Source: Sphingomicrobium sediminis (GTDB taxonomy: Bacteria; Pseudomonadota; Alphaproteobacteria; Sphingomonadales; Sphingomonadaceae). Taken from it: 64,000 nt of DNA. Positions 17,709-26,943 of this stretch are shown piece after piece; positions within the stretch are counted from its first letter, which is position 1; each line of letters opens with the position of its first letter. A program made the translations under genes and the position numbers. The stretch covers positions 992,001 through 1,056,000 of the forward strand of contig NZ_JAMSHT010000001.1 in assembly GCF_023805295.1 (NCBI RefSeq), in the 5' to 3' direction. The notes under the pieces were generated by a model. That model was not told the DNA's origin. It made no database searches and saw only the letters and a program-made list of their open reading frames with translations.

Positions 17709-19291
17709 GCGGCCTTCCTCCATTTGCGCTTGTCGGCCAGCACGGCGCGGGCCGCATTGTGCCCCGGCGCGCCGGTGACCCCGCCGCCCGGATGCGCGCC
17801 CGAACCGCACAGATAGAGGCCGTCCAGTGGCATCCGATAGCTGTCGTCACCTAGCCGCGGCCGTGCCGAGAAAATCTGGTCCATGGTGATCTTGCCATGG
17901 AAGATATCGCCGCCAATCAGGCCGAAGCGGCTTTCGAGATCGGCGGGCGAATGGACCTGCCGCGCGATGACGCTCTCGGCAAAGCCCGGCGCGTAGCGGT
18001 CGACGGTCGCGATGATATGGTCCGCCGCCTGCTCGCGCACCGCCTCCCACGGCGTATTGCCGGGCAATTTGTAGCGGAAATGCTGGCAGAACAAGCTGGC
18101 GACATGGCCATGCTTTGGGGCGAGCGAGGGATCGAGCGTGGTCGGCACCAGCATCTCGATCACCGGATCGGTCGACCAGCCGTCGAGCACCGCGCTAGCA
18201 TGCGCGCGCGCCATATGGTCGAGGCTCGGCGACATGATGATGCCGGCGGTCAGGTGATTGCCGCGCCCCGGAAGGCTGGTGAAATTGGGCAGTCGCTTCA
18301 GCGCCACGTTCATGCGGAAGGTCGCGCTTTCGCAGGCCCAGTTGCGATAATGCTGACGCGCCGCCTTGGGGAAGGCGTCCTCGGGGAGCAGATGCTCCGA
18401 CAGGAGCCGCGGATTGGCGTTGGAGATAACAGTCCGGGCGCGGATCGGCTTACCGCCAACAACCACGCCGGCAGCGCGGCCCTTTTCCACGATGACTTCG
18501 CTGACCGGGCTGTTGACGCGGATATCCCCGCCAGCCTCGCGCACAGCGCGGGCCATCGCTTCGGTGATCGCCCCCATGCCGCCGATTGCATGGCCCCACG
18601 CGCCCTGCACGCCATTGGCCTCGCCGAGCAAATGATGGAGGAGCACATAAGCTGTGCCCGGATCATAGGGCGAGGCGAAATGGCCGACGATACCGTCGAA
18701 GCCGAACAGGGCTTTGGCCAGCTCGCCCTCGAACCGCGCATCGAGAATGTCGCCCGCGCTCTTGGTGAAGAAAGCCGCCAGCGTCTCGACCTCAGCCTGG
18801 TTCATGCCGACCACGTCGCGCGCGAGCCGCAGCCAATCGGTCAGATTGCCGACCGATTTCTGTGCGCGCGGCGGGGCTTTGAGCATCCATTTGCGCACCA
18901 GCCGGACCAGCACGTCCAGCTCGGCCTCATAGGCGTCGTAAGCCGGGCCATCGGCCTTGTGATGCCGCGCCAGTTCGCTGCGCGTCAGCCCGTCGCGACC
19001 AGCGAGCAGATAATCGCTCCCCACGGTTGGCAGGAAATTGTCGACCTTTCGCAGCACGACCTCGAGCCCGTGCCGCTCCAGCTCCATGTCGCGGATGATC
19101 TTGGGCTGGAGCAGGCTGACCGTGTAGCTCGCCGCGCTGTTGCGATAGCCGGGATGGAATTCGTCCGTGACCGCCGCGCCGCCGACCTTGTCGGCAGCCT
19201 CGACCAGCAAAACGTCGAGCCCCTTTTTGGCGAGATAATAGGCGCAGGTCAGTCCATTATGCCCCGCCCCGATGATTACCGCGTCATGCAT
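17705..19291 (-). CDS. Phytoene dehydrogenase-related FAD oxidoreductase (PYROXD2-like)
   Basis: A 528-aa flavoprotein. The N-terminus AVIIGAGHNGLTCAYYLAKKG is the FAD Rossmann motif with the acidic residue in LLVEAADKVGG; the C-terminus YLCGSGAHPGGGVTGAPGHN is the second FAD signature shared by carotenoid desaturases and PYROXD2-like proteins. No carotenoid genes are nearby and the length and motif style match the PYROXD2-like group, whose substrate is unknown. Start overlaps the gor stop (TGATG); stop overlaps the CoA-transferase start. Confidence 0.88.
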   Translation of the reverse strand: MHDAVIIGAGHNGLTCAYYLAKKGLDVLLVEAADKVGGAAVTDEFHPGYRNSAASYTVSLLQPKIIRDMELERHGLEVVLRKVDNFLPTVGSDYLLAGRDGLTRSELARHHKADGPAYDAYEAELDVLVRLVRKWMLKAPPRAQKSVGNLTDWLRLARDVVGMNQAEVETLAAFFTKSAGDILDARFEGELAKALFGFDGIVGHFASPYDPGTAYVLLHHLLGEANGVQGAWGHAIGGMGAITEAMARAVREAGGDIRVNSPVSEVIVEKGRAAGVVVGGKPIRARTVISNANPRLLSEHLLPEDAFPKAARQHYRNWACESATFRMNVALKRLPNFTSLPGRGNHLTAGIIMSPSLDHMARAHASAVLDGWSTDPVIEMLVPTTLDPSLAPKHGHVASLFCQHFRYKLPGNTPWEAVREQAADHIIATVDRYAPGFAESVIARQVHSPADLESRFGLIGGDIFHGKITMDQIFSARPRLGDDSYRMPLDGLYLCGSGAHPGGGVTGAPGHNAARAVLADKRKWRKAA

Positions 19292-20643
19292 CAGCGCATC
19301 AGCACCAATTCTTCGCTCATGGTCGGGTGGAGCGCGACCGTATTGTCGAAATCGGCCTTTTTGAGGCCGGCTTTCACCGCCACTGCTGCCGCCTGCATGA
19401 TTTCAGGCGCTTCCGGCCCGATCATGTGGATGCCGACGACACGGTCGGTATTGGCGTCCGTGACGATCTTGTAGAGCGAGCGCTCGTTGCGTCCGGCGAG
19501 CACATTCTTCATCGCCCGAAAGTCGCTCGTATAGACCTTGATCGAACCGCCCAGCTTGTTGCGCGCCTCGCTCTCGGTCATGCCGACCGAGGCGATGGGC
19601 GGGTGCGAGAAGACCGCGCTCGGCACGCATTCATAGTCGACCGTGCGATCCTGCCCGTCGAACAGATTGTCGGCGACGGCATGGCCCTCGCGAATGGCGA
19701 CGGGCGTCAGCTGGATGCGATCGGTGACATCGCCCACGGCATAGATGTGATCGACATTGGTGCGGCTATATTCATCGACCTTGATGGCCCCGCGCTCGCC
19801 CGTTTCGATGCCGAGCTTGTCGAGACCCAGTCCCTCGATATTGGGCAAGCGACCCGTCGCGAACAGCAAGGCGTCCACTTCCATATCCTCGCACCCGTCC
19901 ATGGTGAGGTGGAGCGAGCCGTCCTCCTGCTTCTCGACCTTCTTGAAATGCGAATTGAACTTGAAGTCGATGCCCTTGGTCATGCTGATCTGCATGAGGC
20001 GGTCGCGCATCTGCTCGTCATAGCCGCGCAGGATCGTGTCCGAGCGCTGGACGATGGTCACTTTGGAGCCGAACTGGTGGAAGATTCCGGCAAATTCGTT
20101 GGCGATATAGCCGCCGCCCGCAATGGCGATCCGCTTGGGCAGCGCATCGAGCTTGAATACGTCGTTGGAGACGATGGCGTGTTCGGCGCAGCCCTCGATG
20201 TCGGGCACATGCGGACGCGCGCCAACCGCGATCAGAATATATTTGGCGGTGACGCTCGTGCCGTCCGACAGGGCCACCTCATGACCGCCCGCCAGCGTGG
20301 CGCGGCAGTCATGGACGGTGACGTCATTATTGCCGAGCGTGTCGCGATACAGGCCCTCCAGCCGGTCGACTTCGTGCGCGACACTGTCGCGCAGCTTGGC
20401 CCAATCGAACGCCTTGCCCTCGACATCCCAGCCGAAGCGGACGCAATCTTCCAGATCTTCGGCAAAATGCGCGCCATAGACGAGCAGCTTCTTGGGCACG
20501 CAGCCGCGAATGACGCAGGTCCCGCCGACGCGATATTCCTCGGCGATCCCGACCTTGGCGCCGTGGCTCGCGGCGATACGCGCGGCGCGCACGCCGCCCG
20601 ATCCGGCCCCGATCACGAAGAAGTCGTAGTCGTAGCTGCTCAT
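19291..20643 (-). CDS. gor: Glutathione-disulfide reductase
   Basis: A 450-aa pyridine nucleotide-disulfide oxidoreductase. Seen: FAD motif FVIGAGSGGVRAARIAASHG, redox-active cysteines 43 and 48 in GGTCVIRGCVPKK, NAD(P)H motif AGGGYIANEFAGIF, and the C-terminal HPTMSEELV with the catalytic His. These match glutathione reductase rather than lipoamide dehydrogenase (the GCVPKK motif). It overlaps pgi upstream (ATGA) and the FAD oxidoreductase downstream. With gshB it supplies reduced glutathione. Confidence 0.95.
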   Translation of the reverse strand: MSSYDYDFFVIGAGSGGVRAARIAASHGAKVGIAEEYRVGGTCVIRGCVPKKLLVYGAHFAEDLEDCVRFGWDVEGKAFDWAKLRDSVAHEVDRLEGLYRDTLGNNDVTVHDCRATLAGGHEVALSDGTSVTAKYILIAVGARPHVPDIEGCAEHAIVSNDVFKLDALPKRIAIAGGGYIANEFAGIFHQFGSKVTIVQRSDTILRGYDEQMRDRLMQISMTKGIDFKFNSHFKKVEKQEDGSLHLTMDGCEDMEVDALLFATGRLPNIEGLGLDKLGIETGERGAIKVDEYSRTNVDHIYAVGDVTDRIQLTPVAIREGHAVADNLFDGQDRTVDYECVPSAVFSHPPIASVGMTESEARNKLGGSIKVYTSDFRAMKNVLAGRNERSLYKIVTDANTDRVVGIHMIGPEAPEIMQAAAVAVKAGLKKADFDNTVALHPTMSEELVLMR

Positions 20644-22157
20644 AGTCCTGCTTTCTCGATAAGGGCACGGGTCGACGGATCGAACTGGCTGCGCTGTTCG
20701 GGATCGTCCACCTGCCGCGCCATGTCCTTGCCGAGCTCGACGCCGAACTGGTCGAACGGATTGATGCCGAGCAGTGCCGCTTCGACATAGGTGCGATGCT
20801 CGTAGAAGGCGATGAGCGCGCCAAGGGTCGCTGCGTCGAGCCGCTGCATCAGCAAGGTGATTGACGGGCGGTCGCCGGGATAGGCACGCGCGGCATCATC
20901 ATCGTTGGCGCGGCCCGTCATCAGCGCGGCGCCCTGCGCAAAGGCATTGAGCAGGAGTTGGCGATGCTGGCGCGGATCCTGGCTGTCTTCATTCTCCGTT
21001 ACGGCGAGAAATTCGACCGGGACGAGATGGCTGCCCTGGTGGAGCAGCTGGAAGACGGCATGCTGGCCATCAGTGCCGACCCCGCCCCACAGGATCGCGC
21101 TGGACGGCCGGCCGAGCGGTTCGCCGTCAGCGGTCACCGACTTGCCGTTGCTCTCCATTACCAGCTGCTGGAGATAGGGCACCAGCATGCGCAGCCGCTC
21201 GTCATAGGCGAAGATGGCGCGCGTCTCGGCGCCCCGATTGTGCGTGTAATAAAGGTCGCTGAACGCGGCCATGACCGGCAGGTTCTCGGTCAGCGGCGCC
21301 AGCTTGAAATGACGGTCCATCGCCGCTGCACCTTCGAGCAATTCCTCGAAACGATCCCAGCCGAGCGCCATGGCAATCGAGATGCCCACCGGCGACCAGA
21401 GCGAATAGCGCCCGCCCACCGTATCGGCGAAAGGCAGGATGCGCGTCTCGTCAATACCATGCTCGATGGCCTTTTCGGGATTGGCGGTCACCGCGATGAC
21501 GCGGCCATAGGGATCCTCCATCCCCGCCCCTTCGAGCCAGTCGAGCGCCGCCGACAGGTTGGTCAGCGTCTCGGTGGTCGTGAAGCTCTTAGAGACGGCG
21601 ACGATCAACGTCGTCTCGGGGTCGAGCCCGATCAGCGCCTCGTCCATCGCCTCACCATCGATATTGGCGACCAGCCGCAGGTCGCAGCGCGTGCCCTCGC
21701 GGCCCAGCGCATCGACCGCAAGCGCCGGCCCGAGCACCGAGCCGCCAATGCCGATATGCAGCACCGCCTCGACCTCCCCGAACGCGCCGCCCTCGATCGC
21801 GTCGAGCAGGTTGCGCATGCGCTGGCGCAGCTTCGCGGCGATCTCGTTATCCTCGTTCGCGCCCTCGCCGCGCTCGGCGACATGGGTCGCAGCGCGCCCT
21901 TCGCTCGGATTGACGATCTCGCCCGAGAAGAGCGCCTTGCGACGGCCTTCAAGATCCGCCGCCTCGGCCAACTCGGTGAAGAAGCCCACCAGATCTTTGT
22001 CGAGATGGGTCTTGGACATGTCCATGCGGATGCCCGCTGCCTCCAGCACCATCCGGTCGAGCCGGTCTGGCTCGCTGTCGAAAAGGGCTTCGATGGGCGG
22101 CCCTTCATAGTTTGAGATGGTGTCGAAGGCGGCTTGGACGGGATCGCGCTGAGTCAT
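20640..22157 (-). CDS. pgi: Glucose-6-phosphate isomerase
   Basis: Interconverts glucose-6-phosphate and fructose-6-phosphate. The 505-aa protein has the phosphosugar-binding VSKSFTTTETLTNLSAALDW, HIGIGGSVLGPALAVDALG, GGRYSLWSPVGISIAMALGW and the C-terminal NPFDQFGVELGK signature. Start at MTQRDPVQAAFD; longer in-frame sequence enters the lepB promoter region. It is divergent from lepB (79 bp between starts) and heads the operon pgi-gor-oxidoreductase-CoA transferase. Confidence 0.97.
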   Translation of the reverse strand: MTQRDPVQAAFDTISNYEGPPIEALFDSEPDRLDRMVLEAAGIRMDMSKTHLDKDLVGFFTELAEAADLEGRRKALFSGEIVNPSEGRAATHVAERGEGANEDNEIAAKLRQRMRNLLDAIEGGAFGEVEAVLHIGIGGSVLGPALAVDALGREGTRCDLRLVANIDGEAMDEALIGLDPETTLIVAVSKSFTTTETLTNLSAALDWLEGAGMEDPYGRVIAVTANPEKAIEHGIDETRILPFADTVGGRYSLWSPVGISIAMALGWDRFEELLEGAAAMDRHFKLAPLTENLPVMAAFSDLYYTHNRGAETRAIFAYDERLRMLVPYLQQLVMESNGKSVTADGEPLGRPSSAILWGGVGTDGQHAVFQLLHQGSHLVPVEFLAVTENEDSQDPRQHRQLLLNAFAQGAALMTGRANDDDAARAYPGDRPSITLLMQRLDAATLGALIAFYEHRTYVEAALLGINPFDQFGVELGKDMARQVDDPEQRSQFDPSTRALIEKAGL

Positions 22158-22236
22158 GGTGACCGGTCTTAGCGACCATCGGCGCAATTGCCATCCCTGC
22201 TTGACCTTCAGGCCCCGAACGACAAAGGGAAGCTGC

Positions 22237-23085
22237 ATGATCAAGCCATTCACAAAGTCCAAGGAAAAGAAGGACAAGGCCGACGAGGGCAAAGGCGGCT
22301 TTTTCCGCTTCCTGATTTTCCTCGTCATCTTTGCCTGGGGCATGCGCAGCTTCGTCGCGGCGCCCTTCTCGATTCCCTCGGGCTCGATGCTGCCGACCAT
22401 GTGGGTGGGCGACTATCTGGTCGTGTCGAAATGGCCCTATGGCTATTCGCGCTACAGCTTCCCCTTCGGCATTCCCTCGTTCGACGGTCGCATCTTCGAA
22501 GGCGATCCGGAGCCGGGCGACATCATCGTCTTCCGCCCGCCGGGCCAGGAAGATGTCGACTATGTGAAGCGCGTCATCGGCGTGCCGGGCGACCGCATCG
22601 AAGTGCGCGGCGGCCAGCTGGTGATCAATGGCGAGATGGTCGAACGCGTCCGCCTCGATCGCGACTTCGCGCTCCCGATCAGCGCAAATAGCCGCTGCAA
22701 GGTCGTGCCGGGCGCCACCAAGTTCGTGCAACCGGACGAAAGCGGCCAGGAATATTGCCTCTATCCGCAATTCCGCGAAACGCTGCCCAACGGGATCAGC
22801 TATCGCGTCCTCGACCAGACGCCGACCGGCGAGCTCGACGAATTCCGTCCCGTCACCGTGCCCGAGGACCATTTCTTCGTGATGGGTGACAATCGCGACG
22901 ACAGTTATGACAGCCGCGCCCAGCCCTTCCGCGGCGGCGTCGGCATGCTGCCGCGCGAGAATATCGTCGGCCGCGCCGAGTTCACCTATTGGTCGAGCGA
23001 CGGCAGCGCGACCTGGTACCTGCCCTGGACCTGGTTCAGCGCGTTGCGCGGCTCGCGCGTCGGGCTCGACTATGGCGATGAGTGA
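22237..23085 (+). CDS. lepB: Signal peptidase I
   Basis: Cleaves signal peptides from exported proteins at the inner membrane. The 282-aa protein has a basic N-terminus, one membrane helix (about residues 22-40), the catalytic Ser50 in FSIPSGSMLPT, the general-base Lys in DYVKRVIGVPGD, and box E MGDNRDDSYDSR. Start at 22237 puts the positive residues before the helix. It is followed by rnc and era in the same direction with overlaps, the classical lepB-rnc-era operon. Confidence 0.97.
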   Translation: MIKPFTKSKEKKDKADEGKGGFFRFLIFLVIFAWGMRSFVAAPFSIPSGSMLPTMWVGDYLVVSKWPYGYSRYSFPFGIPSFDGRIFEGDPEPGDIIVFRPPGQEDVDYVKRVIGVPGDRIEVRGGQLVINGEMVERVRLDRDFALPISANSRCKVVPGATKFVQPDESGQEYCLYPQFRETLPNGISYRVLDQTPTGELDEFRPVTVPEDHFFVMGDNRDDSYDSRAQPFRGGVGMLPRENIVGRAEFTYWSSDGSATWYLPWTWFSALRGSRVGLDYGDE

Positions 23086-23758
23086 GGCCGGTCTTGCTGC
23101 GGCCGACCAGCTGCTCGGCTATCGTCCCAAGGATGCCGACCTGTTCGAAACCGCGCTGACGCATGGCAGCCATGGCTCCACGCAAAAGGGCGCGGCAAGC
23201 TATGAACGGCTTGAATTTCTCGGCGACCGCGTCCTCGGGCTGATCGTCGCCGAATGGCTCTACACCCGCTTTGCCAATGAGGATGAGGGCAAGATTGCGC
23301 GGCGCTACAACGCGCTCGTTGCGCGCGAGACGTGCGCCGAAGTCGGCCGCGCCCTCGGCGTCCCCGATCATATCCGCTTGGGCCGGCAGGCCCGCGAGGA
23401 CCAGGCACAGCATGGCGACAATGTCATCGGCGATGTCGTCGAGGCGCTGCTAGGTGCGCTCTATCTCGACGCCGGTCTCGACGCCTGCACGCAGTTCGTC
23501 CAAGCCAATTGGAAACCGTGGGTCGACGGGCAGAAGAAAGCGCCGCTGCATCCCAAGTCGGCGCTGCAGGAGCTGGCTGCCGCGCGCAAGCTGGGTAGCC
23601 CGACTTATGCGCTAACCGAGACCAAGGGGCCGCCGCACAATCCGCGTTTCACCGTCACCGTCACCCTGCGCGGCGACAAGCAGGCTAGCGCCGAGGGTTC
23701 GAGCAAGCAGGACGCAGAAACCGCTGCCGCAAAGGCATTATTGGAGCAATTGTCATGA
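23078..23758 (+). CDS. rnc: Ribonuclease III
   Basis: Double-strand-specific endoribonuclease for rRNA processing. The 226-aa product has the catalytic signature ERLEFLGDRVLGL, the second metal-binding site GDVVEALLGALYLD, and a C-terminal dsRNA-binding domain beginning PKSALQELAAARKLGSPTY. Two start codons are possible, 23072 (MAMSEAG) and 23078 (MSEAG); I list the second. Either overlaps the lepB end by 8-14 bp. Its TGA overlaps the era ATG. Confidence 0.96.
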   Translation: MSEAGLAAADQLLGYRPKDADLFETALTHGSHGSTQKGAASYERLEFLGDRVLGLIVAEWLYTRFANEDEGKIARRYNALVARETCAEVGRALGVPDHIRLGRQAREDQAQHGDNVIGDVVEALLGALYLDAGLDACTQFVQANWKPWVDGQKKAPLHPKSALQELAAARKLGSPTYALTETKGPPHNPRFTVTVTLRGDKQASAEGSSKQDAETAAAKALLEQLS

Positions 23759-24645
23759 GTAAGTGCGGTCTCGTCGCCGTTCTGGGCGCCCCCAATGCGG
23801 GCAAGTCAACCCTCGTCAATGCGCTGGTCGGCCAGAAGGTCGCCATCGTGTCGCCCAAGGCGCAGACGACCCGTGTCCGCCTGATGGGCATCGCCATCCA
23901 CGAGGACGCGCAGATCATGCTGCTGGATACGCCCGGCATCTTCTCGCCCGGTCGCCGCCTCGACCGCGCCATGGTCAAGGCGGCCTGGGACGGCGCCGAA
24001 GAGGCCGACCGTCTGATCATCCTGATCGACAGCGCCGCGAGCCTGTCCAAGAAGGTCGAGATGCTGCTCGAAGGAGTCGAACAGAGGCCCGAAAAGAAGA
24101 TCCTCGTCCTCAACAAGACCGACATTGCGAACAAGCGCGCCTTGCTCGAGCTTGCGCAGAAACTGTCCGACCGGCTCGACCCCGAAGCGGTTTTCTTCAT
24201 TTCTTCGACCGAGGGCGAAGGAGTTGCCGACCTCAAGCAGCATCTTGCCGACGCGATGCCCGAGGGCCCCTGGCACTTCCCCGAAGACCAGCTGTCCGAC
24301 GCTACCGATCGAATGATCGCGGCGGAAATGACGCGCGAGCAGCTCTACAACCAGCTGCACCAGGAACTGCCTTATGCGAGCGCGGTGGTGACCGAGAAGT
24401 GGGAAGAGCGCAAAGACGGCTCGACCGCGATCCACCAGCAGATCCGCATCGCGCGCGACAGCCAGAAGGGCATCGTACTCGGCAAGGGCGGCTCCAAGCT
24501 GAAGTCGATCGGCGAGAAAGCGCGCGCCGAAATCGCCGAACATCTCGGCCGCAAGGTCCACCTCTTCCTTCACGTGAAGGTCGATCCCAAGTGGGACGAG
24601 GACCGCTCGGTCTATGAGGAAGTCGGGCTCGACTGGACCCAATAA
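23755..24645 (+). CDS. era: GTPase Era
   Basis: Ribosome-assembly GTPase that binds the 3' end of 16S rRNA. The 296-aa protein has G1 GAPNAGKST (residues 11-19), G3 DTPGIF, G4 NKTD, and a C-terminal KH domain with the GKGGSKLKSIGEKAR loop. The start overlaps the rnc stop (ATGA). Downstream there is an imperfect hairpin at 24654-24692 before the next gene. Confidence 0.97.
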   Translation: MSKCGLVAVLGAPNAGKSTLVNALVGQKVAIVSPKAQTTRVRLMGIAIHEDAQIMLLDTPGIFSPGRRLDRAMVKAAWDGAEEADRLIILIDSAASLSKKVEMLLEGVEQRPEKKILVLNKTDIANKRALLELAQKLSDRLDPEAVFFISSTEGEGVADLKQHLADAMPEGPWHFPEDQLSDATDRMIAAEMTREQLYNQLHQELPYASAVVTEKWEERKDGSTAIHQQIRIARDSQKGIVLGKGGSKLKSIGEKARAEIAEHLGRKVHLFLHVKVDPKWDEDRSVYEEVGLDWTQ

Positions 24646-24653
24646 TCACGCGA

Positions 24654-24692
24654 CTGCATTATTCGATTACAACATTAGTCGAAGTAACGCAG
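24654..24692 (+). other. Imperfect inverted repeat after era
   Basis: Arms CTGCATTATTCGA and TCGAAGTAACGCAG pair with one mismatch and one bulged base around a 12-nt AT-rich loop. It lies 9 bp after the era stop. No T-tract follows, so it is not a standard intrinsic terminator; it could protect the 3' end of the lepB-rnc-era mRNA or be an operator of the next gene. Confidence 0.5.
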
Positions 24693-24785
24693 CCGTTCGT
24701 CCAAGCGGTCGCGACGCATCCGCTTCATCACGCCAGCATCTCCACTGTCCCTGCCCCCAATGGGACACAGAAAGTGGAGAAAAGT

Positions 24786-25016
24786 ATGATTATCGAAAGC
24801 CTCGCGCTGGCCCTCGCCGCGCCCCAACCGACCCATAGCTTCGACCATCGCGGCTACACCTATTCCTATGTCGAGACGACCGACGAGAAGGGCCGCACCG
24901 TCTATACCGGCACACGCGAAGACGGTGTGGCGTTCGAGTTTACGCTGCTCGACAATGGCGTAGTAACCGGCAAGGTCGGCAGCCGTTCGGTCCGCTTCCG
25001 CGCCCCGCACGACTAG
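24786..25016 (+). CDS. Small protein consisting of the 58-residue UrcA-tail module
   Basis: A 76-aa protein. After 18 N-terminal residues (mostly hydrophobic, no positive charge, so a doubtful signal peptide), residues 19-76 align without gaps to the last 58 residues of the UrcA-family protein at 31853-32299, with about 29 identical positions. Shared residues include F-x-H-x-G, G-x-TVY-x-G, REDGV, GVV-x-GKVG and VR-x-RAP. The ATG at 24786 follows GGAGA at 24776-24780; a GTG at 24774 is an alternative. The stop overlaps the sirtuin stop convergently. Function unknown. Confidence 0.7.
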   Translation: MIIESLALALAAPQPTHSFDHRGYTYSYVETTDEKGRTVYTGTREDGVAFEFTLLDNGVVTGKVGSRSVRFRAPHD

Positions 25017-25717
25017 GCGCGATCCGCCAGCAGCTCTTCGACGAGCGCCGGGACGAGTTCGCCTGCCGGACCCATCCTGCTCTCGTCGAAGAATATGCTG
25101 CCCTGGCTCGGCTCGAGATTGAGTTCGATCGTTCGCGCCCCACGATATTTCGCGCTCTGGACGAAGCCGGCAGCCGGATAAACCGCACCCGACGTGCCGA
25201 TCGAGACGAACAGGTCGGCGCGCATCAGCGCCGTCTCGATCCGCTCCATCTCATAGGGGATCTCGCCGAACCAGACGATGTCCGGCCGCAGCATCTTCTG
25301 CTCGCAATGCGGACAGGGCGGATAGTCGAGCAATGCCCCCTCGACCGGCGACCGCTCGCCGCAACCAAGACACAGGCCGCTTTTCAGCTCGCCATGCATG
25401 TGCAGCAGGCGCTTGGCCCCTGCCCGCTCATGCAGATCGTCGACATTCTGCGTCACGATCAGCAGCTCGCCATCCCATTCGGCATCGAGCCGCGCCAGCG
25501 CCTCATGCGCCTTATTGGGCTCGACCTCGGCCAACTGCGCGCGCCGCGCGTCGTAGAAACTGTGGACGAGATGCGGGTCGGCGACGAACGCCCCCGGCGT
25601 CGCCACATCCTCGACCCGGTGCCCCTCCCACAGGCCATCGGACCCGCGAAAGGTCGCAAGCCCGCTCTCGGCCGAAATGCCCGCGCCGGTGAGGATGACG
25701 ATGTTGCGGATCCGCAT
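25013..25717 (-). CDS. cobB: NAD-dependent protein deacylase, CobB/SIR2 family
   Basis: A 234-aa sirtuin. Seen: NAD-binding GAGISAESGLATFRG, TQNVDDLHERAG, the catalytic His in HMHGELKSG, and a four-Cys zinc site (CLGCGE and CPHC). The segment SFYDARRAQL carries the Tyr-x2-Arg pair that defines class III (SIRT5-like) sirtuins acting on succinyl-lysine as well as acetyl-lysine. Start at MRIRNIVILTG fits the family; an upstream ATG at 25753 would add 12 unrelated residues. It is divergent from the thioesterase gene. Confidence 0.94.
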   Translation of the reverse strand: MRIRNIVILTGAGISAESGLATFRGSDGLWEGHRVEDVATPGAFVADPHLVHSFYDARRAQLAEVEPNKAHEALARLDAEWDGELLIVTQNVDDLHERAGAKRLLHMHGELKSGLCLGCGERSPVEGALLDYPPCPHCEQKMLRPDIVWFGEIPYEMERIETALMRADLFVSIGTSGAVYPAAGFVQSAKYRGARTIELNLEPSQGSIFFDESRMGPAGELVPALVEELLADRA

Positions 25718-25809
25718 CAGGTCAAAAATGATGCGAAATTCATGAAACCGCAACCGCTTCGGTGCATTACGGCATTGACACGAGTGTAAACAGTGGCGAG
25801 ATTGTGGCG

Positions 25810-26211
25810 ATGGTCCAGCGTGCTTTTCATCATCCTATCGGTATTCAGAAGGCCGACATCGACCATATGGGTCATGTCAACAATTCGGTCTATCTGAAGT
25901 GGGTTCAGGATGCGGTCGTCGACTATTGGTCGAAGGTCGCCCCGCCCGAGGCCGTCGCGCGCCACCTCTGGGTCGCGCTGAAGCATGAGATCAGCTACCG
26001 CCGCCCCACCTTCCTCGACGATGTCGTCGTTGCCGACGTCATTGCCGACCGGGTCCAGGGCGCGCGCGCCTTCTTCACCACCGTCATCAAGCGCGGCGAG
26101 GAAACCATCGCCGAAGTGAAGAGCGTCTGGTGCTGCCTCGATGCGGTGAGCCAGAAGCCTGCCCGCCTCGCCAAGGACGTGGTCAGCCGCTTCGTACCGG
26201 GCGAGCGCTAG
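25810..26211 (+). CDS. Acyl-CoA thioesterase, 4HBT hotdog family
   Basis: A 133-aa hotdog-fold protein of the YbgC/FadM kind. Seen: DIDHMGHVNNSVYLKWVQDA, where the Asp and the HVNN motif are typical of 4-hydroxybenzoyl-CoA-type thioesterases, and YRRPTFLDDVVVADV in the second half. Substrate unknown. The start is uncertain: ATG 25810 (MVQRAF) gives the usual length, while an ATG at 25762 would add 16 residues. It precedes dapB by 39 bp in the same direction. Confidence 0.88.
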   Translation: MVQRAFHHPIGIQKADIDHMGHVNNSVYLKWVQDAVVDYWSKVAPPEAVARHLWVALKHEISYRRPTFLDDVVVADVIADRVQGARAFFTTVIKRGEETIAEVKSVWCCLDAVSQKPARLAKDVVSRFVPGER

Positions 26212-26250
26212 CGCCTTGCTAAGGCGCACGCGCTGCGCCACAACCGGCCC

Positions 26251-26943
26251 ATGAAAATCGCGCTTTTCGCCCCCGACGGCCGGATGGGCCGCGCCATTTC
26301 CGATGCGGCTGCCCAAACCGGTGATATCGAGATCGTCGAAGAAGGCGGCGACGTCCTCATCGACTTTTCCGCGCCCGACGCGCTGCGCGCCTCGATCGAC
26401 CGCGCCTTGAGCGGCAACATGCCCCTCCTCGTCGGCACCACCGGCCTCGACGAGGGCCATGAAAGCCTGCTCGCCTCGGCCGCCGAAGATATTGCTGTCC
26501 TCAAGGCGCCCAACACCTCGCTCGGTGTCGCGCTTCTGTCCGACCTGGTCGAACGCGCGGCGCGCGTGCTCAGCCGAGAAGATTGGGACATCGAAATTGT
26601 CGAGGCGCATCACAAGCATAAGGCCGACGCCCCCTCTGGCACCGCATTGCATCTGGGGCTCGCAGCCGAAAAAGGCCGCGTCGAAGATGCCCATGACGAA
26701 ATGGGCCGCTGCGGCACGGGCCTCAAACGGGAAACCGGCTCCATCGGCTACGCCGCCGTGCGCGGCGGGACTGTCGCTGGCGATCATGACGTCCTCTTTC
26801 TCGGGCCCCAAGAGCGGCTCATTCTCTCGCACCGCGCCGAAAGCCGCGCCATTTTCGCCCGCGGCGCCATCGCTGCCGCGCGTTTCCTCAAGGAACAGGG
26901 GCCGGGCCTCTATTCCATGGCCGACGTGATCGACGCCGAATGA
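26251..26943 (+). CDS. dapB: 4-hydroxy-tetrahydrodipicolinate reductase
   Basis: Reductase of lysine/diaminopimelate synthesis. The 230-aa product is slightly short for the family. Seen: the NAD(P)H-binding start ALFAPDGRMGRAI, TTGLDEGHESLL, the catalytic EAHHKHKADAPSGTA and the C-terminal LYSMADVIDAE. In the dinucleotide motif the first glycine usual in the GxxGRMG loop is alanine (A-P-D-G-R-M-G). It overlaps the next gene by ATGA. Confidence 0.95.
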   Translation: MKIALFAPDGRMGRAISDAAAQTGDIEIVEEGGDVLIDFSAPDALRASIDRALSGNMPLLVGTTGLDEGHESLLASAAEDIAVLKAPNTSLGVALLSDLVERAARVLSREDWDIEIVEAHHKHKADAPSGTALHLGLAAEKGRVEDAHDEMGRCGTGLKRETGSIGYAAVRGGTVAGDHDVLFLGPQERLILSHRAESRAIFARGAIAAARFLKEQGPGLYSMADVIDAE

